Source: CAYUPI01 sp964446585
Lineage (GTDB): Bacteria > Verrucomicrobiota > Verrucomicrobiia > Limisphaerales > UBA8199
Direction: 5' to 3'
Assembly: GCA_964446585.1 (NCBI GenBank)
Contig: CAYUPI010000018.1
Coordinates: 1-64,000, forward strand
Length of the DNA stretch: 64,000 nt
Under the pieces are notes generated by a model. The model worked only from the letters and a program-made list of their open reading frames with translations, did no database searches and was not told where the DNA came from. Each line of letters starts with the position of its first letter. Position 1 is the first letter of the stretch. Positions 36,701-44,880 of this stretch are shown in pieces. Position numbers and translations under genes: made by a program.

Positions 36701-39592
36701 GGAAATGACTAGCGCAAAATCCTGCGCGACATTGTCCGGATGGGCCGTGACGGCGTTGACATTCACGCGCCGGCCTACCACAGTGACGGCATACCGGCCG
36801 CCAAGCGGCGGCGCCAGGAAGACGTTCTCGACATTGTTGATAACGTCCAGAGTCGGCGGTCCGTTTGTGTCCCACGGAAGGGTGAAATCATTGCCGGGCA
36901 GGAAGTCGTTGCCGAAAAAGATCTCGCCGCTGTCGAGGTTGGTGACGATGAGATCGAGATCGTTGACGAGTTTGGTGCTGGCGATCGGGTTGCCGGGCGG
37001 ATCGGTCCAGACCAGGGTGACGCGCAAGGGTTGGCCTTGCGCGTCAGGCGCGACCTGGAGATTGCGCGTATGGCTTTGGCCGGTGGCCAGGGCCCGGGCC
37101 GGAGACTGATCGAAAAGAAACATTGAGTTGGTCGCGGCGGCGGGCGTCGCTAGACCGCCGGGCACACTGTTGGACAAATTGAGCAGGCCCCAGCCCTGGA
37201 AGGTGACCGCATTGGTGACAGCGAAATCGTACAAACTACCGACCGACCGCGCGCCGTTGATCAGCATCGCTTTGAGCAATGCGGGGCTGTCGGTGAAATG
37301 CCCGGCGCCATCGACGTGGCCGAGCCGGTTTTGCAGCATGTCCTGAATCAGGGCCAGCGCCCCCGAGGCATCGGCTGCCGCCATGCTCGTGCCGGATTCG
37401 TAGCGATAAAGGTGGGTAGCAGTGTTGGTCTCGATCGCTGTGTTCGTGTAAGTGATGCCCTGGCCACCATTGATGTTGCTCAAGACCTGAAAGAAGACAT
37501 TGTCGTTGGCGTTGCTGAAGGTGACGTCAGACTGGAGGTCGAAGTGGAGCGTTTGCGTGCTGCTGTTGCCAACGGCGAAGAACCACGATTGGTCGCGCGG
37601 GGAGAGCGCCGGCAAACCGATGGTCAATTGGTTGGTGCCGACAAAGTCGAACGACGTCGGAGTCGGGAAACCGGACTTGCTGACGTAAATCGGCACACCC
37701 GGGAAAGGACTTGGCGCGCTTGGGAAAACCGTGAACTTGAGAATTGTGGCATTGGTAGGAATGAAAATCGTCGAGCCGAGCAGATCACCGGGAGAGAGAA
37801 CCACGTCGCGAAATATCGCAATATTATGCCGGGAGTAATAAGCTGCCTCGTTCCATTGCAGAGAGCGCGTCGAAATGACGAAGGCACCGGGCGCCACCAC
37901 GTCGGGCTTGAACCGGCCGAAATCGCCTTCGATACCCACGCCGACGTTACCCCGGCTGGAAAAGCCCGATACCTGATCCGGCGCGTCGGTCATCAACACC
38001 CAGGGTGTGTTGGTCTGGCAGAACGTCATGTTGGTGCCGTTGGTGTTGACGGTGATGCAATTGACCACGACTTCGTTCGTGATATTGCGTGGTTGCTCGC
38101 TTGAGCCAACGGTGATGACGTTTTTTGCGGTCGCGGGTGATTGGATGGTGTCACCGTCGCCCCCGGTGCCGTCGTCATTGCCGCCGCCGATGTTGCCCGC
38201 GGAAAACACGAACAGCAATGGCTGGGAACCGGTGGACCGGGGCAGCGCGTCGCGGACGGCGGCATCGAAACTGGCGGCCGCGATGTCGTAGCTCTGGGCA
38301 TCAGCACCGCCGTAATTCCAGCTATTGTTTGAGATGAAGGCGTTGGTGCGAACGGCCGCCTCCTGAAGCGCGGTGTCCGACAGGAATGGCCCGGATGCCG
38401 GGTCAAACGCGACCGAAAACAGTTTCGCTCCGGGCGCTTTGCCGCGGAACTGCCCGCTGACAGCAGGCAGGCTCGATCCCAACGCGTTGTTGACGTTGGT
38501 GGACATCAGGCCGCTGCCGGCGATTATCCCGGCAATGTGCGTGCCATGGCCGTTCACATCCACGCGGCTAAGGGCAGACTTCGGGACAATACGGCCGACC
38601 AAATCCGGATGGGTGTCGTCGATCCCGGTGTCATTGACGTTGACGAGGACGTTGGAACCGGTCAGCCCCAGGTAATTGTTGGTTGTGGTCGAATCACTGG
38701 TGACTCCAACGACCGGGCGGCTCAGATCGTTGGCCGGGACCCGGACGCGCACGTATTCGACGGCCTGGACGCCTGACAAACCGGCCAGGGCCGGCAGGAT
38801 CTCGGCCGAGGCCGGGATCTGCACGCTCACGACGGAACCAAAAGGCGAACGGTCTTCGTGGATGACCTGGGCCTGAAGCAAAGTCAGTTGGGCCTTCGTT
38901 CTTTCGCGCGCGCCAGGAAAGAGCAGAAGATTGAGCGCGGTGATTTCGGGCAGCGGTCTCTGTTCTACTGCCAGGCTCAGCAGCGATGGCTCGAGTTTGT
39001 AGTAGGGTTCGAAAGGCAGCACCGCCTGTATCCGCGCATCGGCGTCAAGCTTTTGCGCGGCAGAGGTCGAGCCGAGCACGAGAGCAGCATTGTTTGGAAT
39101 GTACGATACGAAGGTCGCTCCGACTTCATTGAGCGCGGCGCGGAAGGCGTTATCGAGCGGCCCGCGCGATTGGACGATATAGCTGCCAGGGTCGCCCTGC
39201 GCGCGCAAGTGCCCGGGAATCTGTAATGGAGCGGATCGAGCGGTATCGATCAGCGCGTTTTGCAGAAGGATGGCTTTCTCACTGCGTATCAACTCGCCGA
39301 GGGGTTTTGTGGTGTTGCTGAGGCGATGGGCGAAACGGGAGGCGCGGTCGGAATTGGTCGAGGGCCCAGGCGCCGGCGCGTTTAGATTGCCAGGCTGGGT
39401 CAGCAGCCGGATGGGAGCGATTTGCGCGTGGGGGGAGGGGTTCGGCTTGGGCGAGTGCGGTTGGTTGGTGGACGGCGTGGCTGGCGGCGCTGCTTTTTTT
39501 GCCGCCCATTCATCACCCAGCCGCCAGAAATAGGCGGCGGCGATGAAAAAAAACACACTCAGCAGAAACCACGTGAAAGGTCGCCAGCGCAT
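30764..39592 (-). CDS. Giant secreted subtilase with LamG and P-domain modules
   Basis: A 2,942-residue exported protein. Residues 5-23 are a signal peptide or anchor; residues about 130-300 look like a propeptide. The S8 protease domain carries D321 (NDTGIDD), H349 (NGHGTH), the oxyanion N423 (SNNSW) and S736 (SGTSMA); the 300-residue distance between the Asn and the Ser shows a large insert. After it come a P-domain (about 1415-1500), two LamG domains (about 1597-1830 and 2034-2310), a second P-like part (about 2385-2425) and several pre-peptidase C-terminal-like beta repeats, ending in a YQIRFS...FYRLFK module. All catalytic residues are present, so it is probably an active surface or extracellular protease or adhesin. 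Protein boundaries after 750 are estimates. Confidence 0.85.
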   Translation of the reverse strand: MRWRPFTWFLLSVFFFIAAAYFWRLGDEWAAKKAAPPATPSTNQPHSPKPNPSPHAQIAPIRLLTQPGNLNAPAPGPSTNSDRASRFAHRLSNTTKPLGELIRSEKAILLQNALIDTARSAPLQIPGHLRAQGDPGSYIVQSRGPLDNAFRAALNEVGATFVSYIPNNAALVLGSTSAAQKLDADARIQAVLPFEPYYKLEPSLLSLAVEQRPLPEITALNLLLFPGARERTKAQLTLLQAQVIHEDRSPFGSVVSVQIPASAEILPALAGLSGVQAVEYVRVRVPANDLSRPVVGVTSDSTTTNNYLGLTGSNVLVNVNDTGIDDTHPDLVGRIVPKSALSRVDVNGHGTHIAGIIAGSGLMSTNVNNALGSSLPAVSGQFRGKAPGAKLFSVAFDPASGPFLSDTALQEAAVRTNAFISNNSWNYGGADAQSYDIAAASFDAAVRDALPRSTGSQPLLFVFSAGNIGGGNDDGTGGDGDTIQSPATAKNVITVGSSEQPRNITNEVVVNCITVNTNGTNMTFCQTNTPWVLMTDAPDQVSGFSSRGNVGVGIEGDFGRFKPDVVAPGAFVISTRSLQWNEAAYYSRHNIAIFRDVVLSPGDLLGSTIFIPTNATILKFTVFPSAPSPFPGVPIYVSKSGFPTPTSFDFVGTNQLTIGLPALSPRDQSWFFAVGNSSTQTLHFDLQSDVTFSNANDNVFFQVLSNINGGQGITYTNTAIETNTATHLYRYESGTSMAAADASGALALIQDMLQNRLGHVDGAGHFTDSPALLKAMLINGARSVGSLYDFAVTNAVTFQGWGLLNLSNSVPGGLATPAAATNSMFLFDQSPARALATGQSHTRNLQVAPDAQGQPLRVTLVWTDPPGNPIASTKLVNDLDLIVTNLDSGEIFFGNDFLPGNDFTLPWDTNGPPTLDVINNVENVFLAPPLGGRYAVTVVGRRVNVNAVTAHPDNVAQDFALVISSGDGDLTNALSLTTETDLSTTALFVTVITNTFGPDNPDNFGAILIHQYVGANTPLLGTNNIADPTDANALITLGMTNQWHFYTFANTNTARFTNAAFATFVPPNLALPVMGAREGEEGTNSSRVEADIDLYVSLDSNLTNLAPLAISNAFKSLGRGGTETVLLSNAIPNTTYYIGVKAEDQRSAEYSLAAIISALPFSSTDSNGNATVRGIPAPAVIPDATTTRPGSTIIVAFAPNPSTLLHRVIVTNRLSHELMGDLFGSLTHEGGQTFAVLNNNTLDQGVTNATFIYDDSSERNVPGAQHTDGPGSLHDFAGQRAGRQWRFTMVDRQHNHLGTNLAFFVFLEKQQDLTNGLTATIESGACREDFVIVPPDATNLTVTISLLSGTGPLTFEVCPLNGISTQCKSNFVNSAGSSITIDLNDVPPLSGGEYVVRVCNLGAGPVTVHIVAEIDIGVAVPVIRQFTLTNAVTILDDAVTTVTNFVASHFQISSLDVGLLLKHPRVSDLAITLISPNGTRILLFEDRGALSTTGLGTFSVSTNSLGLPVFAVTNLAAFYTNDFEQAPVGLYRPGANLAHWSVLTNSVAVVRDLNELWRDNNILVLGEGVISNTLPTTNSTSYRLSFKVTHSPYIIGMVGWWPFDDDGTDIFGGHDGTLCGSPLFVPGEVGRSFLGDGVATSVTVPRCPELDLGTRPGLTIEGWINPANITNAAPLVEWNDLNSTNVPPVGVQFWLSGNFTGTGGPGSLSANFWDTNSQPHAIDTPALIVTNAVSPTNSAWQHVALSYDAATLTARLYVNGTQVVAQAISAGSFVPRTSGDLYFGYHAAPTAAGTVAFQGGLDEFSIYERALCDCEIAAIAGATNRGKYDTNALICPVTNTVEITGILITNFVNGLNWNVTGPQWEINTIDFTNALLFAGTNGPATNLAPIVLRPVGCPGAALDDFVLSSVVTNFFDGLLHFTDDTNLAPVPIKFAPAPYLTTNFPPFLVFSNGFENATQGVYSVGAVLPGSLNSPAIGQLNWTVANAPVTVVTNASGEAVSSNFVALASGAVECALPVIPGHRYQLNYSVRGPCAAGWWNGDQEPLSQRAADLLGGNHGAFINGATNSFVREVGLNGLFFPGMLSHGTNGQPDLASKIELGDPPNLRFTNSFSIEGWIRPLPQTNDYILSLQALSEERVIEQIFFRGDSRFCLDPYYFAVEQSAPNGFALLFHIEGANSGDCGMTVEAENTVVGRVWQHVAAVFESNVQWTNNPPWPTNQLRLYVNGQQVTNLLLHPEPEPGVDGFTSRRPFRDLDPAFSPGVAIGNRSRGEASEPFRGYIDELTAYDRALTGPEIVAIAARGTLGKADRAAPPALSLAKVSAQLDGEQQSVGYGDNSTWTPHSFTFTALRTNEVLRLQSLLPGSQIDAVTLVELPAELNYQPEEPLSQLNGQDAFGAWRLEIWDNRAGATNDLTQLVDWQLAFHLQPSNPPPVVSLSHCVPYVSTLAPGGIQYFIVEVPQWATMATNILGFANARFTTNPAPVTILFNQTNFPGAADLALIAPLVSNGLNILTTNSLPPLLIGQPYFLALTNPNPVAVDFSLAVCFDIVTLANCQPTPNFVVGTAGIPRYFQFDVPTNAVPPGSPPLEATLWLTGANSNLTIVVSEHLPLPDLGQYDYISAQPCTNDEIVLVVTNSTPFPIQTNRWYVGVFNSAVSDVPFTIQACWSTNYPTLIPLTNGVPYIAGKANPYIAPPGPPRFFFYEFTVTNAVDALLFELYNLGGDADLVLQKDVPPGMAPYFDGSFQAGVKPEQIVVRASFDNPDLRGNWFLGVYNNENFNVTYTIRAVTPTNGLLLSALPLNMTLTPLAPPHGTLVQWNGVVGEIYQIRFSTTLFPPVWNLLGTVVATTTCPTFELPPGFSGFVQVLQVPPATMQPVLKIRIVPGNLVRISWPTTAFGYRLQYATSVAGPWYDLGLPVSIEGNEFVVYDMLGPGPKFYRLFK

Positions 39593-39706
39593 AACAAAAT
39601 TAGTCGCTCACCATGCCACCATCGGAATAATATTGAAAGCGGGAAGGTGTAGAGACAGAAGGAGAAGTTCTGAATCTATGAGGTTTGTCTGCCCGCAAGC
39701 GCTCTT

Positions 39707-39755
39707 CCCCCTCACCCCGCCCCTCTCCCCAAGGGAGAGGGGCGGGGTGAGGGGG
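39707..39755. repeat. Perfect 23-bp-arm GC hairpin
   Basis: Arms 39707-39729 and 39733-39755 pair perfectly around the 3-nt loop CAA. The left arm begins CCCCCTCACCCC and ends CCCTCTCCC. The same sequence family recurs in 45788-45824, inside a coding region. The 39593-39841 gap lies upstream of the giant protease gene and beyond the stop of the GspK-like gene, so it could act as a terminator for the pseudopilin operon, but no T-run follows. Nothing else is recognisable in this gap. Confidence 0.7.
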
Positions 39756-39841
39756 AACTGAACGTACGAAAGGGACGATGCGTTGAAAGCACCTGCTCAG
39801 AGCGCACATTCCCGGTCCGCGTTCCGAGAGCGAGCTCATCG

Positions 39842-42800
39842 TTAATCAGGTGGGAGATAGTTGAACTTCTCCACCACTATGTGCGGATTGGGCGGGCGAT
39901 CGTTGAGACCATCCACGCGCAAAAGCGTGCGCGTGGCCGTTTCGGCCGTGACCTGATAATTGGTGCACATTCCGAAAAACGGACCGCTCGTGACGATCGA
40001 CCGATTGGCCGGCTTCAGCGCCTGGCCGTAGGAATAGATCAGAAAGTGCGGGGACGAATCGAGGCTGAGCAGGCTGAGCACCTCCTGCGGCAGCCGTTCG
40101 ACGACTGCATCATTGGCGCTCCACACATTGGTATTAATCAGACTCGCGAAGGGTGATTTTACCGTCAGCTCGGGCACGGCCAGAATATCACCCAGTTTCC
40201 GGAAATAGCCGCCGAAGTTAGTCGCCCGGACATCATTGATGGCGTTGACGATGTGCAGCAGCGGCGAGGCATTGCCGTTGAGTCCCACCGGCTGGATGAT
40301 GGCCGGAGCGAAGTTTGTTCCGGGCCTGCCCGAGCTGGCATTGGTGTCCGCCTGCAGCGCGATGACGCCGCTGAGCACGGCCGACCAGGCAGCCAGATTT
40401 GTTTGGTTGATCCCCAGCCGCCCACGCGCAGCATTGTCGTTGAAGGCCGTCGTGAACAGGTCAAGGATGGCCCAGTCATTGATCGGGTGAGTCAGCAAAG
40501 CGTCGTTGGTAGTTAAAGGCCGACCCGAGCCTGGGACGGCGACGGGAAGGTTGATGACATTGGTATTAAGCTGGCCGAAATTGGTCACCAACTGGTTATT
40601 GCCGGTCCATTTGATCCAATTGGTGGCCTCGATGAACGGCTTCAGGTAAACTGTTTGCCAGGGAGTTCCTCTATGAACCCGGCCCAGCCAACCGATATTG
40701 GGGAATTTGTTGGTCGGAAAATCCCAATCATCAGAACGCGTGACCAACGGGTCTTTCACCGACATCAGCGACCGAGTGTGCGAGGAACTGTTCCCGGCCT
40801 GGATGAGGCCCCAAGGTTCATAGCGATTGTTCACGCGCCCAATGTTCGAAATTTTCTGCTGAGAAATGACGTTGTTGAGCTGGACGCGATTCGTGGTCTG
40901 CAAATCCACGAGATCGCCGATGTTATAATGCACCAGGGGATCGTTGGCCTGCCAGGAGGTGGTGATGTAGAGCGTGCGCGAGGCTGGGAGCGCGGCAAAG
41001 TTGTTCGTCTGGTAAACAGTGTGGTTGTATTTGGGCGGCCACCCATAAAAATTGCTGCGGAAGAAATCGATATACTGCCTAAACTGATCTTCGCTGTCCG
41101 CGAAGTTCTGCCAGCGTGCGTCGAACGTGCCTAGCGACACGTCGATTTGAAGACGTGACCCTGCGGTGGGACCTAACGGTGAGGCACGGTTGGTGCACCA
41201 AAGCAGGCCGTCTATCTGACTGGGACTCGACGGGTTATAGGCGCTGCAATCGGCATCCCTCATGAGTTCGTAGGTAATGTCAATGGGATCGTCAACGGAG
41301 GACAGGTTCGCGTAATCCACAATCCTGTTTGCCGCGGTATCCACCAACAGAAACCGCAGGCGCGTCGTCAGGCGCAGCCACCAGTGCGGCAGGATAAACG
41401 GTGTGCTGGTGGACTCAAACTGGCGCGCAGGCGGCGCCTCGAATAACCCGTCCCGGAACGAGTAAGTAGAGGGCGCCACCGACAGGAAGCCCTTCACGTG
41501 GGGGTTCCCGGGTGCCAGCGGCATTTGGAAGGACATCGCCGGGCTGGACTCCCGGTAACCCTTCCAAGTGTTTTGGGCCACGGGGATGTTGGTGTTGAAC
41601 TGAACGGAGGCGCCGAAAGGAGGGTTATTGATTACCTTGCCGAGCTCGTTTGTAACAACCGCGTGCATCTCAGTGTAAGCGTACATCCGAAGATCCCGCG
41701 GGTAGGCATTGCTGTAGGAATTCCACGCCTCGAGGCCAAACACGTTTGAGACGGTTATCACGTACATCTGGTTAGTCGCTATCGCTCGGACCTGGTTGGC
41801 CTGCAATCCGGTTTTCGCCAGGATCTGCATCTTGCGAGTGACGTTGACGGCAGTTTCCATCGAAAACTCATTGAAATTGGGAAACCCTTTCTTGGCGCCA
41901 ATGACGAGAGGGATGCCATAGACCATCACCAGATCGGAGGGCTTGAGGGCCTGTCGATCGGCTGCAACGTTCAAATCGCGCATACCCGGTGCGATCAGTG
42001 GAATCGCCGAGTCGTTTACTTCGCGGAAGCCAATGATGAAGACGTGATTATTCTTCGCGTCGTTGTAAAAGAGCGGCCGGAAGACAGACGGAAACCCATT
42101 AGTAGCCGGTGGGCTCGCGCCGTTGGTGCGAACGGTGGTGGCATCATAGATATTGGCGGCGAGCTGGAGCAGCCGGTGCACGCTGGGCGTATAAAAATTC
42201 GTCGGCCAAATTTGGATGCTGAGATTGGTCGAAACGCCGTCGGTGACCAAGATATTCGTCGGGCTGTAGGGGAGGGTCTTGGATTTGGTTCCTACGGAAT
42301 AGCCGGAATTGGCCAGCAACCGGACGGCCACGTTCGTGAAGAACTGTTCTGGGTTCCAACTCCCAAAATTGGTTGCGAGATTCGGCACGACGTTACCGTA
42401 ATTGTCCACGTTCGTGTAATTTATGTTGATCTTGCCGGTCTCAGGGGCGGAATCAGTGCCGAGCTGGGCCTGCAGCCGTGAAAAGGTGTAGCGATCGTAG
42501 GAATTGGTCCGGGCGCAGGCTGCAGCCAAGCGCTCGGCGAAGCTAAAGGTGGAGGGCGGGACGCCCTGCCAGTTCGCCGTGGTTTTGGCGCGATCAAAGA
42601 AATCCTGAGAGCTAAAAAAATGGCTCGGATTGTCCGAGCCCGACCAGCCAAAGTTTACGCGAGGAGTTCCGCTGGGGGGGTTGTCGTAGTCGAAAGGCAC
42701 CTGCCAAGATGTGCCGACCATCGGTGGGCCATGAGTGTATCCGTCCACAAAGTCCCGGCTGAAGGCATTGACGCCATTTGGTCCGAAAAGCTGCGCCACG

Positions 42801-43978
42801 CTGAGGATTGGGAACGTCGCCCAGCGGAGGCGATCGCCTGGATTGGTGTATCGGTAGGCTAGCAGCGAGAGAGCGTCTTCGAACGCCACGCCGCTGTTCG
42901 CAGTCAAGTAATTACCCGGCAAACCGTAGTAGGTGTAAGGTGAAGCGGCGGGTTGCCAAAAATTCGTATTCAGGTCCACCAGGAAAGCGGCCAAATTGAT
43001 TTCCCAGGTCCCGACCCCCATGTTGCGGAAGAAACTGTCGTTGAGCTGGGCCATACCCGCGTTGAGCCCCTTTGCGTAATTGTAGATGTAGTTCACATCG
43101 AGCGTTTTGCTGAGCGGAATAACGCTGTAAGCAACTCGGGAAATGAACCGGTTGGTCGAAGAATGCGGCAGCCCGGGCCGCTCCAGGACGCCAACCCACT
43201 GCGGGTCGCCGACAGCATAGTTGCTTATGCCCTGAACAGCTCCGTTGAAGTCTATGACCGGCAGCAGGCCGCTCGGCTCGAACTGGCCGTTGCGATTTTC
43301 GTCGCGGTAATAGCGAAACTCGTTCGAGCGGCCAACACGATTCGTCACCCAGACGGGCGCGCGCGGATCATAGAGCAGGTTCGCAAGGTTCTGGAGCGAA
43401 TCGTTCAGGTTGAGCGGCGAACCGTTGGCGTAATTGTAGCTGACGTTGGTCGGACTGCTAATGCCGGAGCGAAAGCCAGCGGAACTAATGTAATTAGTCG
43501 AAACGAAGAAGTCGAAGCTGTAGGGGTTGGTTTGAACCATCATCGGGGCCAGCAGGGCCATTTTTGCGCGCTCGGTGCCGTTGTCGGCCGCGAGGCCGGC
43601 CGTCGTTTGGTCGAAGCTGGTGGTGACCGTGCCCTTCTGGGAGCGGGTGACGACCAACAGCGTAATCGCCAGGAACGTAATGACGGAAAGCAGGATGAGG
43701 GTGACGACGAGGGCGATGGCGCGTTCGGAGCGGCGGGTGGTGTGTGAGGAGTGCAGCGCGCTCCGTGATGCGTGATGCGTGATGCGTGATGCGTGATCTG
43801 AAGTTCCAAGCTTCAACCTCCAAGCTCCAGAAAAGCTCCAAGCTCCAAATCCCAAACCGAGCTCCGAACCTTTGTGGAGCTTGGCGCTTGATGTTTCTCT
43901 GGAGCTTGGAGGTTGGACGTTGGAGCTTCCAGCCCGACACGCTCGATTGCTTGGAGACCTGGAGAAAATCGGTTTCAT
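39842..43978 (-). CDS. Giant GspK/PilX-like pseudopilin with repeat-derived leader
   Basis: A 1,378-residue protein at the end of the pseudopilin operon. The conserved N-terminal stalk, RRSERAIALVVTLILL, begins at about residue 82 and lacks the Glu at +5, as in GspK. Everything between the start codon and that point is built from repeat sequence (a 132-base heptamer hairpin plus CGTGATG units). The ATG overlaps the preceding gene (ATGA), so the start is well supported. The remaining 1,250 residues are a large Asn/Thr/Tyr-rich globular part, about four times the usual GspK length. Likely the tip of the pseudopilus; function of the extra domain unknown. Confidence 0.7.
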   Translation of the reverse strand: MKPIFSRSPSNRACRAGSSNVQPPSSRETSSAKLHKGSELGLGFGAWSFSGAWRLKLGTSDHASRITHHASRSALHSSHTTRRSERAIALVVTLILLSVITFLAITLLVVTRSQKGTVTTSFDQTTAGLAADNGTERAKMALLAPMMVQTNPYSFDFFVSTNYISSAGFRSGISSPTNVSYNYANGSPLNLNDSLQNLANLLYDPRAPVWVTNRVGRSNEFRYYRDENRNGQFEPSGLLPVIDFNGAVQGISNYAVGDPQWVGVLERPGLPHSSTNRFISRVAYSVIPLSKTLDVNYIYNYAKGLNAGMAQLNDSFFRNMGVGTWEINLAAFLVDLNTNFWQPAASPYTYYGLPGNYLTANSGVAFEDALSLLAYRYTNPGDRLRWATFPILSVAQLFGPNGVNAFSRDFVDGYTHGPPMVGTSWQVPFDYDNPPSGTPRVNFGWSGSDNPSHFFSSQDFFDRAKTTANWQGVPPSTFSFAERLAAACARTNSYDRYTFSRLQAQLGTDSAPETGKININYTNVDNYGNVVPNLATNFGSWNPEQFFTNVAVRLLANSGYSVGTKSKTLPYSPTNILVTDGVSTNLSIQIWPTNFYTPSVHRLLQLAANIYDATTVRTNGASPPATNGFPSVFRPLFYNDAKNNHVFIIGFREVNDSAIPLIAPGMRDLNVAADRQALKPSDLVMVYGIPLVIGAKKGFPNFNEFSMETAVNVTRKMQILAKTGLQANQVRAIATNQMYVITVSNVFGLEAWNSYSNAYPRDLRMYAYTEMHAVVTNELGKVINNPPFGASVQFNTNIPVAQNTWKGYRESSPAMSFQMPLAPGNPHVKGFLSVAPSTYSFRDGLFEAPPARQFESTSTPFILPHWWLRLTTRLRFLLVDTAANRIVDYANLSSVDDPIDITYELMRDADCSAYNPSSPSQIDGLLWCTNRASPLGPTAGSRLQIDVSLGTFDARWQNFADSEDQFRQYIDFFRSNFYGWPPKYNHTVYQTNNFAALPASRTLYITTSWQANDPLVHYNIGDLVDLQTTNRVQLNNVISQQKISNIGRVNNRYEPWGLIQAGNSSSHTRSLMSVKDPLVTRSDDWDFPTNKFPNIGWLGRVHRGTPWQTVYLKPFIEATNWIKWTGNNQLVTNFGQLNTNVINLPVAVPGSGRPLTTNDALLTHPINDWAILDLFTTAFNDNAARGRLGINQTNLAAWSAVLSGVIALQADTNASSGRPGTNFAPAIIQPVGLNGNASPLLHIVNAINDVRATNFGGYFRKLGDILAVPELTVKSPFASLINTNVWSANDAVVERLPQEVLSLLSLDSSPHFLIYSYGQALKPANRSIVTSGPFFGMCTNYQVTAETATRTLLRVDGLNDRPPNPHIVVEKFNYLPPD
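43764..43797. repeat. Tandem heptamer CGTGATG
   Basis: Four full copies and a 6-base partial copy of CGTGATG. Read from the minus strand the copies are in frame with the GspK-like gene and encode a SRITHHASR-type peptide at about residues 61-72. The heptamer hairpin at 43801-43933 follows directly. Confidence 0.85.
43801..43933. repeat. Heptamer hairpin with AGAA/TTCT spacers
   Basis: The left arm consists of 7-bp units (AAGTTCC, AAGCTTC, AACCTCC, AAGCTCC, spacer AGAA at 43829-43832, AAGCTCC, AAGCTCC, AAATCCC). The right arm, 43874-43933, has the complementary units (GTGGAGC, TTGGCGC, TTGATGT, spacer TTCT at 43895-43898, CTGGAGC, TTGGAGG, TTGGACG, TTGGAGC). Spacers pair with each other. The whole element is inside the translated leader of the GspK-like gene. 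Confidence 0.8.
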
Positions 43979-44880
43979 TGATAAGCAGAAAAATCGACGG
44001 TGCGGATCGGGATCCGCTGGCGGAAAAGATGGACCTGGGCGACGTGGTTCGAGAGATAATTGCGCTGGGCGGCGAGGTTATTAGGGCCGATTGCCTTGAA
44101 CCGGTCCAGAATGCGCGGCTCGAGGATGCCCAGCTCAAGCTCCACGTAGGCGGGCAGCGCATTGCTCACGAAATAATAATCCACCATGTCGGGCACACCC
44201 ACGAGAGGAGTGTTGGCCAGCGTGTTCCGCACAAACGGAGCCTGAGGATTGCCGTAGGCATCGCGGCGGAAGACCGCGGTGTAGGCATTTGAGGAAAATG
44301 ACGCCCAGGTAATCGGGTATCCATTCGTGCCGAAAGCGCGCAGGCGGAAATGCACGACGCCGTCGGAAACACGGTTCATGCTCGCGAGCGGCGCTCGGAG
44401 GAACTCGCCGCTGAGATTGGTGGCGGTGTAATTGTTGTGGTTGGTCGAGAAGCGATAAAGAGTGCCGACGCCGGCGTTAGTGTAGTCGGGCAGGACCAAG
44501 TAGCCGATCCCGGTCCAATTCTGGTTGTTTTGGGTGAGGTAAAAGACCCGTTGCACGACATTGGTCCGCTGGTCCTGGGTTCCTGGCGGGCCCACGTTGG
44601 TCGTTCCCGGCAGGCCCTGGAGCAACGGCATGGCGAAGGAACGCGAGAGTTCGGCGAAAAAGTTGGTCGTGAACCTGCGATCCGAGGCGGCCATCTGCCC
44701 CAGCTCGCGCGTCATCATGTCGGTCGCGATCCGGCCGGATTCGAGGACGTCGGTCTGGTTCATGCTGGCGCGAAAAGCGCGCTGGGTCTGGCTGAACATC
44801 GTAAGCAGCCCGAGCACGATGAAGGACATCAGTGCGACCGCGACCAGGAGTTCGATGAGCGAAAAAGCGTTTTTTTTCAC
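43975..44880 (-). CDS. GspJ/PilW-like pseudopilin
   Basis: A 301-residue minor pseudopilin with a compact leader: MKKNA then FSLIELLVAVALMSFIVLGLL, with cleavage expected before F6 and the conserved E10 at position +5 of the mature protein. The globular part is rich in Asn, Thr and Tyr. Its order after the I-like gene and before the K-like gene supports a J role, in which it would sit at the tip with I and K. Unlike most of its neighbours, it has no repeat insert in the leader. Its start overlaps the end of the I-like gene and its stop overlaps the start of the K-like gene. Confidence 0.8.
   Translation of the reverse strand: MKKNAFSLIELLVAVALMSFIVLGLLTMFSQTQRAFRASMNQTDVLESGRIATDMMTRELGQMAASDRRFTTNFFAELSRSFAMPLLQGLPGTTNVGPPGTQDQRTNVVQRVFYLTQNNQNWTGIGYLVLPDYTNAGVGTLYRFSTNHNNYTATNLSGEFLRAPLASMNRVSDGVVHFRLRAFGTNGYPITWASFSSNAYTAVFRRDAYGNPQAPFVRNTLANTPLVGVPDMVDYYFVSNALPAYVELELGILEPRILDRFKAIGPNNLAAQRNYLSNHVAQVHLFRQRIPIRTVDFSAYQ

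Noticed and set aside
30989..39226. Many long open frames on the plus strand opposite the giant secreted protein gene
   Set aside because: They are GC-rich mirror frames of a strongly supported 8.8-kb gene with an intact protease triad and show no family motifs.
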